NCBI GenBank assembly: GCA_015478945.1
Contig: JABUQX010022107.1
Span: forward strand, 1-26,285
Origin: Trachelipus rathkii
Lineage: Eukaryota > Arthropoda > Malacostraca > Isopoda > Trachelipodidae
DNA: 26,285 nucleotides
Direction of reading: 5' to 3'
Numbering within the stretch: position 1 is the first letter of the stretch; every line of letters begins with the position of its first letter. Below the pieces are notes generated by a model. The model saw only the letters and a program-made list of their open reading frames with translations, was not told where the DNA came from and searched no databases. Shown piece by piece: positions 12,140-22,145 of this stretch. Made by a program: the position numbers and the translations under genes.

Positions 12140-13300
12140 TTCACATCTGTGGGGATGACCCACCCACAACTAGAGAGAACAACCTAACGTCACGTCGATA
12201 ATAAAAAAGTGTCGGGGAAAGAACAGATACCGGGTACACAGTTTGCCACCCACCGTCATACATGCTATGTAGTGGACAAATAGAAAATTAACAGTAGTAA
12301 AAAAACTATTCAGAATGGAATTATACGGTGAGGTTGTTGAAATGTCCAATGGATATAAATTCGATCTTGTTAACTACCTCTTCGGAGACTGGAAATAGAG
12401 GAAGATTGTATTAGCAAAGAAAATAGAAAATTTATATTTCAATTGAAAATCTCATTCCCGCTTAAGGATCAGTTCAACCTTAACAATCATTCACATTTAT
12501 AATTTTATCAGCAGGAGTAACTGTGACCCGCCTAGAAAGGCTGGCCTTTAATCTAGAAAATTACACATCTTCACCTCTACTCGGTTGTGGGTCATAATAG
12601 ATGATTTCCCACAACACAGCTAATAGAGTCTGTGATACTGGAGCTTCAGTTTAGTATTATAACTACATCAAGAATTTATAAATTCTTTTAGACCTAATAA
12701 ATACGCTATACAGCCTCTGAAATTGGTATCGGCCATCGCGATGTTCCATTTTGAAGTTTGGGGGGCTGCTCACATATCATTACAGTCTTTCTAACATTAT
12801 AGAACACAATTTAAGGGACTAGTGTGTGATGAAGTTTCCGGATGAGTGTGTAATGTTATGCGGATGTTAGTATTGGTATGATCTTTTAGCAATCAGAAAA
12901 GCATTTTGCCTAGACTTTGGCCATAAGATAATAGACTAGATCATATAATGGTTGACATTATTGCAAAAGATACTAAGAACAGAGATGGGACAAGAACATT
13001 TGCTGCTGAAATTTAATGTCACGATGTACTTAGATTTACCACTAATAAGGAATTAACGTAGCTATACAAGCCGGAAGAAATGATTAAGAAATAAAGACTT
13101 TAACTGGCGAAACCCTTTGTGTTGTTTATCCTAATGATAAAAATCACTTTCGTGATGGACCTCGTCATATCTGTACAATTTGACACATAGTGCTATCTGG
13201 TTATAACTTTGTCTAGTAATGTAATTAATCGAAGATAGGTTACCACTAGGGCATTTCAAGCTCTTTCTATCTCAATCCATCCATCAATAAATATCAGTGC
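12140..13300 (+). pseudogene. pol: Protease region of pol, unit A, broken
   Basis: The active-site codons for Asp-Thr-Gly-Ala-Ser are intact at 12634-12648 and identical to those of B at 24539-24553. The surrounding frame is broken by insertions and deletions. The preceding acidic linker (about 12.3 kb) and the following region up to about 13.3 kb match B closely. The copies differ mainly by indels. Confidence 0.65.
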
Positions 13301-13559
13301 CGTAAACAGGTCCGAACTTCACCCAAAACCCGTCAAAGCACATACGCAGGAATGACATGCTAATCTCGAGGAGGCTGTCTTCAGCTTGATTCAACAGACT
13401 GACTCGGGACCAAAATAGAATAATTAATCCAAACTCTGTACTAGAAATATCCAACTGCCTTTAGCCTCGGAGATACAATGTGGGGTGTACCTTGCGTCTT
13501 AACACAATCAATTGAAACTTACGTATAAGATAATCCCTATAATGTGAACCTGTTCGAAG

Positions 13560-14440
13560 ACTTCAGGTCCTATTTTATATGAAGTGGAAGGAAGTGGTGA
13601 GAAAATCGAAGCTGAGGGATCATCAGGTCCAAATCTTTTCTCCTTACTTCAGCACGGTAGTACCATCAAGAAAAAACTGGATCGGGGCTTATGCGGCTAT
13701 GGACTAGATTATTCTGAAAACTTAAATTCTGTACAAAGGGAGATTCCTACCTTCCTTTCCCTTAATCTGGCAGATACCTCTTTTAAGCTTCAAGGCAAGC
13801 ATTACTTTAACAGACTATCGATCTTTATAAAGGGTACCTATCAGGTTGAAATGGAGCAGACAGCATCGAGAAGTACTGCTTTTCTTCCTCAACCCACTTA
13901 TCCCATTGGGAATTTCCTTAGAATGGCTTTTGGCGTAAAAAATGGACCCCGCCAGCGTTCCACAGAGCCATGCACTGAATATTGTGAAGTCATTATACAT
14001 GGAAGACAGTCTAGGGTTATCTGGACATGTGCTTATCATCACTTAAAACCTTTTGCAGAACATTTGGCAGTATTGGAAGAGGTGCTTACAGCATTTATGG
14101 TTTAACGGTTTCAAATTAAAACCTTCAAACGTTTTACTTAAACGAGAAGTAAGATTTCCTGGGACATCGTTAATTTCAAGTAAGGGTAAATGATTCCCTT
14201 GGTAGAAGAAATCTTAAAGGAATCTCAAGACTTCAAAGCACCAACTACAGTTAGAAAAGTTCGACAGTTTATGGGACCTGGTTAATTTTTATCGCCGGCA
14301 TATACCGAACTGTTCAGTGATTGCAAAACCCCTGTTTGACTATTTAAAATGTGAGAATCAACCAGCCTTGGACGGACGGAATGTCCAAAGCTTTTGACAA
14401 ACTAAAACACTACTTAATAAAACCACCCTTATTACATTAT
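13560..14440 (+). pseudogene. pol: Reverse transcriptase region of pol, unit A, broken
   Basis: DNA similarity to the RT of unit B is very high, with exact runs at 14052-14095 = 25885-25928, 14229-14277 = 26056-26104 and 14279-14340 = 26105-26166. A 173-codon open frame at 13584-14105 is misleading. It keeps pieces such as FGVKNGP, but compensating indels scramble the protein between them, and the catalytic Tyr-x-Asp-Asp box of B is not readable in it. The region is an RT gene by descent but does not encode an intact enzyme as sequenced. Confidence 0.75.
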
Positions 14441-14820
14441 CGGATCGTACAGAAAAAAGCACAACCCTTGATACTAATAATACATATGCGGGAATAGGTG
14501 CAGGAGCCTGTCTTAGCCAGGTTCAGGATAATGAAGAAACAACCTAGTTACGCTACATCTAAAAGTGTTTTCAAAGCTCAAAGGGGGTATCACGACTCAT
14601 GAAAGGGAGGTTGCTGCATTCTTGCCGTCAGTCATTACACCGTTCTTATATAAGAATTAAAGTCAGATTTACACAGATCACAACTAATTCCTATTCTGCA
14701 AATATGCCATTGTAAAACACGAGTTGCCCGACTCTGAGGAATTATACTCGTTATGAGCTTCACTATTTTACCTGGGTAAACAAAATATCGTAAGCAACTT
14801 TTTGTCTCGAATCCTATGAA
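14441..14820 (+). pseudogene. pol: RNase H region of pol, unit A, broken
   Basis: In shifting frames this segment encodes pieces typical of the RNase H domain that follows Ty3/Gypsy RT. There is a YAGIGAG-like stretch with LSQ near 14490-14520, where the TDAS...GIGAVLSQ motif is expected. A TDH-like piece lies near 14680, and NIV..FLSR near 14785-14815 matches the usual end of the domain (NVVADALSR). Unit B leaves the window before this domain, so no second copy is available for comparison. Confidence 0.55.
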
Positions 14821-15495
14821 TAAATCTGAACAATCGATATCAGCACTATCCCAGAATCCAGACGGATTTTATAGAACTTCTATCCTGAGGAGTGGATTCC
14901 TTTTATCAGGTTTTTTCACACAGTATTTGTACAATAAATGGTATAGTCAACATTATAGCCTCTACGTGTAACATAATAAGGAATTAATAAAACGTGCGAA
15001 AACCCTCTCATCCGCGAACTTGGCAAAGGTGAAAAACAAACCCTTCAACAATTAAAATGTCAAAAATATCAGGACAACTCTCCATTCACAATAAGATTAG
15101 CTTTGCAACGATGTAACAAAGTAAAGGTGTTTGGGTTGTACTAAGTTTCTTATAAGAAACCTCTTCAATTTGGGATATCTCAAATCTTATGACCAGAGGA
15201 AAAACTCTTTATTGTTTGCAGAGTGAGGATAGCACTTTAATCTTTTTTAAAAAACCTGTGAACTCAGAGGAGGTTTACAACATCAGCACTACCTGCAATA
15301 ATCGCATATCACAATTTACAACTTGATCTAATGAGTCCTGCAGTAATTCTAATTTGAGTGCCAAGATATTTTGCACTTGGAGGAGGATTTATCCAGATTA
15401 AGATCTTCATCGTCTTTATGAATTCAAAGAATCTGGCTGGGACGGAGATGAATGGACAAGTTGCCTAACACAACTATATATTTACATAATTTTCT
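14821..15495 (+). pseudogene. pol: Connector between RNase H and integrase, unit A
   Basis: By position this joins RNase H to the integrase zinc finger. All frames are interrupted, and no conserved motif is expected or seen. It is kept as part of the broken pol. Confidence 0.4.
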
Positions 15496-16690
15496 TTGGT
15501 GTTGAATTTCGACAGGCATTCAGTGGAAGTCATTATGTCTCAAATAACTGAATGTCAGCAGGTTGATCCTTTATTGAGAAGGTTGATGAGAGCTTTGCGG
15601 TACAATCAACCCTTCAGGGGACCCTTAAAATTATTCAGTAGGTCACGAAACTTCCTGTTTGTTCAAGATGACCATATAATCCACTGCAATCGCAATAATC
15701 ATTATCACTACGTGGTCTCGTTCAGTTTTGCCGTACAAGTGGCTATAATAAATCATTTTGAATTTGTTCATATAGGACAGAATAAACTATATGCTCTCAT
15801 AGAAAATATAATATGGCATCCCAAGTTGCGAATGATATGCCAGGATGTCACTAGATCTTGTCACACTTGTCAACTAGCTAAAATTTCTAACGTCATTTGG
15901 GCACCACCTAAAATTAAGATTAATACTTATCACCCATTTGAACTCACGGCAGTTGATCTTTTACAATTGCCTAAATCCTAAACAAAGGAATAATGAACAG
16001 AACAGATAGAGACCATTTAGGTAAATTGGGTGGCGCCTGTGCCTATAAAAACTAACATTCCTGTAACAGGTCTCGAAACGGCTTTAGAAAATATCATACC
16101 ATACTTACCAGTAATTCCATCAAGCCTTATGTCGGATAATGCTACGGATGGGATCTAAGGGGATTTTGGAATTTCTCCTTGTCCATTAGGCAATCTATAT
16201 ATTTACACAACTCTTCACCTCATGAATGGTATAGTGGAAAGATGAACGAACTTTTATACAGAGTTTAGATGAGTTCTCTTCAGTGATCCGGTAGTGGTAT
16301 ATATACTAACAAAGTAATTTAAAAATACATTGAACTGCAGAAACCGGGAAAAACACTACAGAATTTTTTTAGAGAAGCTCATGTAGTCATCTAGACTACA
16401 TGGACAACGGTTTGCCCAGTATTGGGATGAGGGCAGAAAAGTACCATCGCACTCCTAGGCCATTGGTGCTCTTAAGTTCAATTGCAGTGAGATCTCACTT
16501 GAACAAATTCAAAGAAAGTAATCAAGGACCTTGACAATAAGTAAGTAAACTCGATATGATGTAATTTATATTGTCGAGGCTCCTAAGACACCGGCGGCAA
16601 TATAAAGTTCTCAAGACAAACAAATAGGTGGATATTCACCTTCTCAAATATTGAAGAAGAACGCCAATTTTTATTGAATTGTTAACACGA
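15496..16690 (+). pseudogene. pol: Integrase of unit A, mostly readable but broken
   Basis: The first 161 codons (15496-15981) are open. They contain the integrase HHCC zinc finger, with His87 and His92 four residues apart and Cys122 and Cys125 in a C-x2-C, followed by the start of the catalytic core with Asp154 (codon 15955-15957, context TAVDLL). After a stop at 15979-15981 the core continues. A clean stretch at about 16022-16156 ends near MSDN with the second Asp (16135-16137), and GIVER supplies the catalytic Glu (16237-16239). Spacing of about 60 and 34 codons fits the D-D-35-E integrases of Ty3/Gypsy. A piece near 16560 (YIVEAP) resembles the C-terminal GPY/F module. It would insert the cDNA into the genome; as sequenced it is interrupted. 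Confidence 0.75.
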
Positions 16691-17621
16691 CCCTTCTGTG
16701 CAAGAATCAGTGGAGGAGATTGAAGAAGAGCAAAGTGAAACAACACCGATAAATCCAAATTTGAAAATGGATTCAGACGATAGGAAGAGTTTTTGGATTT
16801 CCGGATGTGTCGCACCTCCGGATTTCTTAATGTCAATATATCAAACCTTCACTCAAAGTACCTGTTGGCGAGAATTCCCTAAGTTCCGACCCGGATCCTA
16901 GATGATGTAGATTAACACTGCTCCCATATGATAAGATGAGTATTTGATTAGAGAAGAGCCAGTTGAGTGATAATCTCATATATCATTTGGGGAAATTTGT
17001 TTTAACACCGGAAAAGATTTCGGTGATAACTTTTCTAATGAATAACTCACCTATTATGATATTTCACTCCTGATACCAATGAGCTTCCTACTACTTTCTT
17101 ATACTCTATTACGGTAACTCACGAAGAGGAACATTGAATAGCTAAAACGTTAGAAGGTTTTCATGGAGGATTGTTCATCAAGATCAAGCTTTATGGGCTC
17201 TCCACAATCCCAGAATCCTTACGACAAGAAGGCCGGAAAAATAAATCTTTTAGAACAATCATCACTCCTACTATGAATTTTGAAATACCTAAACGGAACT
17301 TTCACACTCAAACTACATTTACTCAAGCAGAGATCCAGAGATCACTCGGGACACACGTCAGTAATAATCCAAAGAATTTCTTAGAATTGGACAAGTCTCA
17401 TTAAACACCCATCATAAAATACTTTTGGAAATAGGAAAACAGTGCGATGGGCACACCTATCTCAATGGTGTGCGAGGAGCGAAAGACTAGATGAATCCAA
17501 GGTTCAGGTGTCTAAGCCTCTTACCGCCAAAGATCTCTCTAGAAAAATCACAACCCGTAAACCGGTCTTAGAAGAAACGAAGAAGGCAAATACCGTTACG
17601 GAAGAACACTTGAAGAAGTAA
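16691..17621 (+). pseudogene. pol: C-terminal tail of pol, unit A, broken
   Basis: Three partly open pieces follow the integrase: 16698-16901 (acidic, rich in Glu), 17171-17404, and a final frame of about 45 codons, rich in Lys and Glu, ending at TAA 17619-17621. They are unlike any domain I recognise but are plausible as the variable tail of Gypsy Pol. An AT-rich noncoding stretch begins directly after the stop. Confidence 0.4.
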
Positions 17622-17830
17622 GGATGACGTAAAGGAGCATAAATTAAATACTAAAAATCTGTATATTATGTAAGTGTTCTTGTGTTTAAATTGGGTTTTG
17701 TAATAATTGTACTTTTGTTTAATAAATAAATTTTTTTTTGTTGTTTTAATTTTTTTGTAGGTAAATAATGAATAAAATCATTCCTATTTGATTGAGAAAT
17801 TTTAACCTGAAGAACTGAATTACTCTAAAT

Positions 17831-17994
17831 ATGGATCTTCTTTTCAATTGTGTTGGTGATGTTCTGGTGAGACTGGATCATCTGGAAAGGAAACTGAAGT
17901 AATCGAGAACATCCTTTTCAATTCGTCGTTGTGATAATGTTCTGGGAGGAACGGATCATCTCTTGCAGGACCCACTTTGCGAAAGGAAGATGAC
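17831..17994 (+). repeat. Degenerate tandem repeat, about 80 bp unit
   Basis: Copy 1 (17831-17900) and copy 2 (17907-17994) share TTTTCAATT, TGTTCTGG, GGATCATCT and GAAAGGAA in the same order. The second carries an extra internal stretch of about 18 nt. Confidence 0.55.
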
Positions 17995-18266
17995 TACTAC
18001 ACCCTGAAAAAAAAAAAAGAAAAGAACAGGAAATTCAAATGTCCGCATAAAATCTCTTGAATTATACAAATCATGAAGCAACTTTTGTCAATTAAATGCC
18101 ATAACGTATATGTCTTTTTTCGTTTTTGTATTTTCGCAATAAATTTACTTACTCACAATGCTAAACTAAAGTAAGGGGGGGGGGCTTAAAGCATTTTTTA
18201 TATTTATATTAATAAACAAAATTTATTATAATGTCATTATGAAAGAACGTAATCTCAGTATTCTAA

Positions 18267-18566
18267 TTTCCCCGATCCTCTTGTAGCAATGATGATATCC
18301 CTAATTGGAATCAGAATATTGACCATAGAATTTCTAATTCCAAAAGAAGCATACTTTCAAATTGTAAAAGGCCATATATACCGTTTGAAGATAGCCCTCG
18401 TGCGTTAATTACCCACATAAACCAGATAGCACTCTCTTTTTATATTTTCGGTTCTTTAGAGATGGCTTATCATCAATTGATTTATTGCCCGATACTGCCA
18501 TTGTTACATACTTATAGTTTGATCCATTTATCAATTCCTAACGAAAGTCCTAGAGGTTCGATATAA
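18267..18566 (+). pseudogene. Possible RT fragment of another element
   Basis: This is an open frame of 99 codons without an early ATG. Part of it can be lined up with the palm/fingers region of Ty3/Gypsy RT: an IDHR..N.K piece where IDYRKLN is usual, then P..P.ED, then FGSLEMAYHQL where F.xLDL..YHQ is usual. The catalytic Asp would be Glu, and spacing is about nine residues too long. It is not the RT of unit A, which lies 4 kb upstream. The resemblance is weak and could be chance. Confidence 0.22.
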
Positions 18567-19731
18567 GGGAATATTAAGATAAGCTTCTTCCCAGACATTA
18601 ATTTCCGAGCCTGAGGAAGTATATCCTTATATGAAAGTGGATTCATCAGTTGTATAAAGCCAATCTACAATGAACAGTTTTCTGGTATACCCAAGGTTAC
18701 ATATCTCCATACTATAAACTTTCACAGGTTATTGCTCATTGCTCCTGAGAAGTTCAGGAATGGTAACCACGGTTATAAGAACGTTCAAATTCATCAAAGA
18801 TTAATCAAGAGTAAAGCTGCTCCATAATGAGTTACTACGATTGCACACTACTGCCTTGCAGTGGAAGGCAAACGTACATTTGTACGTGCGATGCTTATAG
18901 AATGGTTCGCGGGATTATTGAATCAATTACGCTTTGTGAACCAAGAAATGAGGTATCGCTATTGGGGCTGATGGCTACACAAAGAGGAATAACCCGATAA
19001 TAAAGAATTTGCTAGGCCTTTTGGCAAATGTTAAGGACATTGAACGCTATATATGATGTCCAAGACAGCACATGCACCTTCTTCAAATGAACAGTAAGCT
19101 CACATTTCGTCTCAAGTTGTCCAAGAGAATGATGACACTAAAACCACCCGCACTTATCAAACGCTTGAGTCCAGTTTCATCGGAATTCGTCCACCGAACG
19201 GACATTACTGAGACTGTAAGGTCAATCTGATGGATAGATATAGGGGAGTTCATTCCGATGCTTTCCTGCCGGAATCTGAACAAACCGAAACCAAAGCCCA
19301 ACAGCCTCTCCGACCTCCTTGGAACAATCAGGCAAGTGAAATGGAAACACTTCTGACAGTGTTCCCTTGCTTTCCGCGAACTGTCATTCAATAACGTCCA
19401 AAAAACTCGCGACTTTTTATTTCCTGAAAGTAAATTCCACCTGAAGCTCTCACTGCTAAAATCTTTTACGGCTGGATGAATTATCAGGAAAAAAAGTCGG
19501 ATTCTTAATCGCAGGGTCATATAATAGATTCGTCTTAGTTTATGCTTTGGGGGTACTTACAAACATAAAAACGATCCTATAGATGGAAAGGTTCCGTCAT
19601 ATCTTGAAAATCTCAACTCAGGTGATATGAACAAAAGGGGCTTAGATACCTTTCACACACATACACATTTTTCTTTTTCCCTGCCTTTCTTTTGTTTATT
19701 TCCCCTTTGTTCCATCTCCGTCAAGATTGAC

Positions 19732-19746
19732 GGGTGGGGAGGTAAG
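19732..19746 (+). promoter_or_regulatory. Polypurine tract of unit A
   Basis: GGGTGGGGAGG plus TAAG directly precedes the TG that opens the LTR at 19747. This is the position and composition expected for the plus-strand primer. A perfect 7-bp inverted repeat (CCGTCAA, 19718-19724, and TTGACGG, 19727-19733) overlaps its left edge. Confidence 0.6.
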
Positions 19747-20451
19747 TGTAGAGTTTCGATAACTCTTACATAAAGTCAAGAACTAATTTTTTAATTTATT
19801 TTTTCGTAAGTGAATATTTTTTTTCAATTTTCATCATCTTTTTTGTTGAATGTTTGATGTGTATGGTTGCTACAAGTACGTATTTTTAAGTTACCTTCAA
19901 AGGTTAGTGGGAGAAATTTTGATTGAGAATTAACTTATCATATATGAAGTCTTATTTACAGACTACGATTTAGTAAGTGTTTACTTTTGTTTTTTTTAGG
20001 ATAGACGCTTGCACCATCATTTTTTGTCCTCAAGATAGTCAGACTGTCAGTTTTGTCGTGGACACGACCATCTTTAATTCTAATTTGAACTGTTTTGAGG
20101 TAAAAACACAGTTAACATTTTTTTTACATCACATTATAATAAATACAACCCTTTTGGAGCAATTAAATTAATATTAGTCATCTGGTTTGTTTTAGGAACT
20201 GGGACAGAGGCACAAAGCTGTTTTTTTCTTATTTCGCATTGCTGCTTTCTGAATGGTGATTGGTGCACTTACGCCCACATTTCTTTGAAAAAGATCTCTT
20301 TTAGTAAAGTCTGACCCGTTTGAGATTCATTACGCCTTTACGTAATCCTTGTCATTGATTGCAAGATTCTTATTGCTTTTCACCACTTTATACAACCCTC
20401 AAACATGCCTAAGGTATTTACGAAAAAAAATACGAAGTAAAATTTTTTTTA

Positions 20452-20459
20452 TATATAAA
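20452..20459 (+). promoter_or_regulatory. TATA-like box in the LTR
   Basis: TATATAAA lies in the first third of the LTR, where the U3 promoter of an LTR element would be. In AT-rich DNA such a match is weak evidence by itself. Confidence 0.25.
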
Positions 20460-20933
20460 CATTGAATTATAAACAATATTAGATGATAAATATATTAACA
20501 TAAACGTATTAACTTACAAGGATTAATTCAGTGTAATACTTTCTTTATGTTGTTAATGTGATTATTCGTGATTTAGTGAAATAAACTTTTCATGTGATTT
20601 GGAAATAAATATACATAAGATATATACCCCCTTTAAAAAAAAACATTGTGAGATAATAAACAAAGTTGTGGAGGAATAATTAATTACTAATTTGTAATTA
20701 AAGAACTTACGTTCCACCTATCTTTAATAATCTCATCAGAGGGTAGATTATAATCCCTAATAATAAAATAGTAAATTTTTTATCATAGGGTATTGTTAAT
20801 CGTTTCATATTCACTGAGTAATCATATGTATTTTGTAAATATTAATTAGGTTTAAGAATTGAATATTTTGTTTATGTGTGTTATATGTATCGGTATCCGA
20901 ATCTGGTATCGGTATTGGCTGTGAAGCTTCTTT

Positions 20934-21085
20934 AACTCAAACGCATAAGTCCAACTCAAACGCATAAGTCCAACTCAAATGCATAAGTCCAACTCAAACG
21001 CATAAGTCCAACTCAAACGCATAAGTCCAACTCAAACGCATAAGTCCAACTCAAACGCATAAGTCCAACTCAAACGCAGAAGTCC
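20934..21085 (+). repeat. Eight-unit 19-bp tandem repeat in the LTR
   Basis: Eight perfect-length units of AACTCAAACGCATAAGTCC run head to tail. Unit 3 (20972-20990) has T in place of C (AAATGC), and unit 8 (21067-21085) has G in place of T (GCAGAAG). Repeats of this kind in an LTR can act as repeated protein-binding sites in the promoter half, but no factor is identified here. Confidence 0.9.
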
Positions 21086-21192
21086 AAACAAAAGCATACC
21101 TTGCTTTGCTAGCAAAGGCTCAAGGTAAAGGGGTTAACTACGTCCCTTTCCCATATTGGCAGACCAATAAATATATATATATATAGAATTTC

Positions 21193-21225
21193 CCATCCTT
21201 ATATGCTATAAGGATGGCTAATAAA
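21193..21225 (+). terminator. Hairpin followed by AATAAA in the LTR
   Basis: CCATCCTTATA (21193-21203) and TATAAGGATGG (21207-21217) form a perfect 11-bp stem with a 3-nt loop. AATAAA follows at 21220-21225, and another lies upstream at 21166-21171. The combination is a candidate RNA 3'-end processing region (R/U5) of the element. The noisy LTR copy keeps recognisable parts near 8215-8250. Confidence 0.4.
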
Positions 21226-21901
21226 ATATAATTTGTGTATCACTTAACAATTTATCTCAAGTGGCAAATTGTGTGTATCATGTATTACTAATTAAACACA
21301 AAGAAAATACACTCTTTTGCTTATATTTCCTGTCTAAAAACTCTTTGCTTGAGGGCAAGGTTACGTAACAAAGATCATAAATAAAAAAGGGTTTTTAATT
21401 ACACTAAAGGTAAATATTACAATTCTTCTCCTTTGATAAATTTTTTTTGCTACTTGCACAATTTGGTGTCTTGTTATTAATTCTGCATTTTCCTTTTCAT
21501 GTTGCACGCTTGAATGTTGGAGTTGGAACCATTTTTTTCCTTTGAAGAGTTTTTTTTTGTCTACCCTTACTCATCCTTGCTTGATGTTGTATGGTGCATG
21601 AGAATTGTATACGATCAGGATAGAATAAGAATTATTTTTAAACTAAGTTAAGCGGAGAATAAGTGAACAGGATAAGGAACGGTAAGTGGTTGAAGTAACT
21701 TTTATATTTTTTATGTTAGTGTGGCATAGACTTTATCAACTTGTTTTTTTTGTTTTCCCGATCGGTTATTATTGCAATACCTTAATTCCACTGTTTTTTT
21801 TTATTACTTCTTAGAAGTAACACTTAAATTTACACGTCTTATTATATTCCCCTGTAATTGACATCACTTGTTACATCCCCAACAAACTCTCAACACTAGA
21901 T

Positions 21902-21912
21902 TGGTAGCAGAG
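21902..21912 (+). promoter_or_regulatory. Primer-binding site, initiator tRNA-Met type
   Basis: TGGTAGCAGAG is complementary to the 3' end of animal initiator tRNA-Met (CTCTGCTACCA). It starts six bases after the LTR. Complementarity stops after 11 nt, shorter than the usual 18. The tRNA end is recalled from general knowledge, not searched. Confidence 0.6.
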
Positions 21913-22145
21913 CGTAGTTGCTTTGACTACCTTGCTACCTTTTCCTTACTTTTTCTTTGACTTTTTCGGTTTTCTATCTTTTTCGAGTTTTTATCAGGTT
22001 CTAACTAACTCCAGGTGCGATTACGTTAAGTATCCAGTTCCTTTATCATCGCTTCGTCCTTTCATTGTCATAGGTCTCCTTTACTATCTAGTTTACATTA
22101 CAGTTCTCTTACATTCTTACACATATACCACTTAAATAATATAAT
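21913..22145 (+). other. 5' leader between PBS and gag, unit B
   Basis: This is a T-rich, pyrimidine-rich stretch without coding signal. It would be the untranslated leader of the genomic RNA. The noisy counterpart at 9139-9543 carries long C runs not present here (C9 at 9420-9428 against CC at 22078-22079). Confidence 0.5.

Larger units (their letters stand above)
17622..19731 (+). other. 3' region between pol and polypurine tract, unit A
   Basis: About 2.1 kb lie between the end of pol and the polypurine tract. The first part (17622-17770) is AT-rich and noncoding. A degenerate tandem repeat follows (17831-17994), then a G10 run (18175-18184), then a mixed region with scattered open pieces (18267-18566, and about 18828-18999, which is cysteine-rich). 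Some Gypsy elements carry a third ORF here. I see no piece that identifies one, and no second copy is in the window for comparison. Part of it may be an unrelated nested fragment. Confidence 0.4.
6297..19746 (+). mobile_element. Ty3/Gypsy LTR retrotransposon, unit A (noisy copy)
   Basis: This is a full unit: 5' LTR, PBS, gag, protease, RT, RNase H, integrase, a 3' region and a polypurine tract abutting the next LTR. It is 13.45 kb long as sequenced. Over the shared 5' half it is about 20% longer than unit B, because many small insertions interrupt otherwise exact matches. Domain order PR-RT-RH-IN identifies the Ty3/Gypsy group rather than Copia. All its reading frames are broken. Whether the breaks are mutations or sequencing errors is discussed in the findings. 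Confidence 0.75.
19747..21895 (+). repeat. Shared LTR (3' of unit A, 5' of unit B), about 2.15 kb
   Basis: It begins TGTAGAG and ends CTCTCAACA, a near inverted repeat of the TG...CA type. A polypurine tract lies immediately upstream, and a PBS begins six bases downstream, so this single LTR serves both units. It aligns over its whole length with 6297-9117. Inside are a TATA-like box (20452-20459), an eight-unit 19-bp repeat (20934-21085), AATAAA at 21166-21171 and a hairpin before a second AATAAA (21193-21225). There is no coding capacity apart from short chance frames. At over 2 kb the LTR is long for a Gypsy element. Confidence 0.75.

Noticed and set aside
13584..14105. A 173-codon open frame taken as an intact gene
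   Set aside because: Comparison with unit B shows it is RT DNA read through compensating indels; the catalytic box is lost in this frame.
18175..18184. G10 run as a second polypurine tract
   Set aside because: No TG-starting LTR follows it. The tract at 19732-19746 is the one that abuts the LTR.
19083..19520. Minus-strand open frame of 145 codons
   Set aside because: No recognisable domain. About one frame of this length is expected by chance in a window of this size, and it lies opposite to the element's direction.
20934..21085. Possible CRISPR array
   Set aside because: The units are directly head to tail with no spacers, and lie inside a retrotransposon LTR in eukaryotic DNA.
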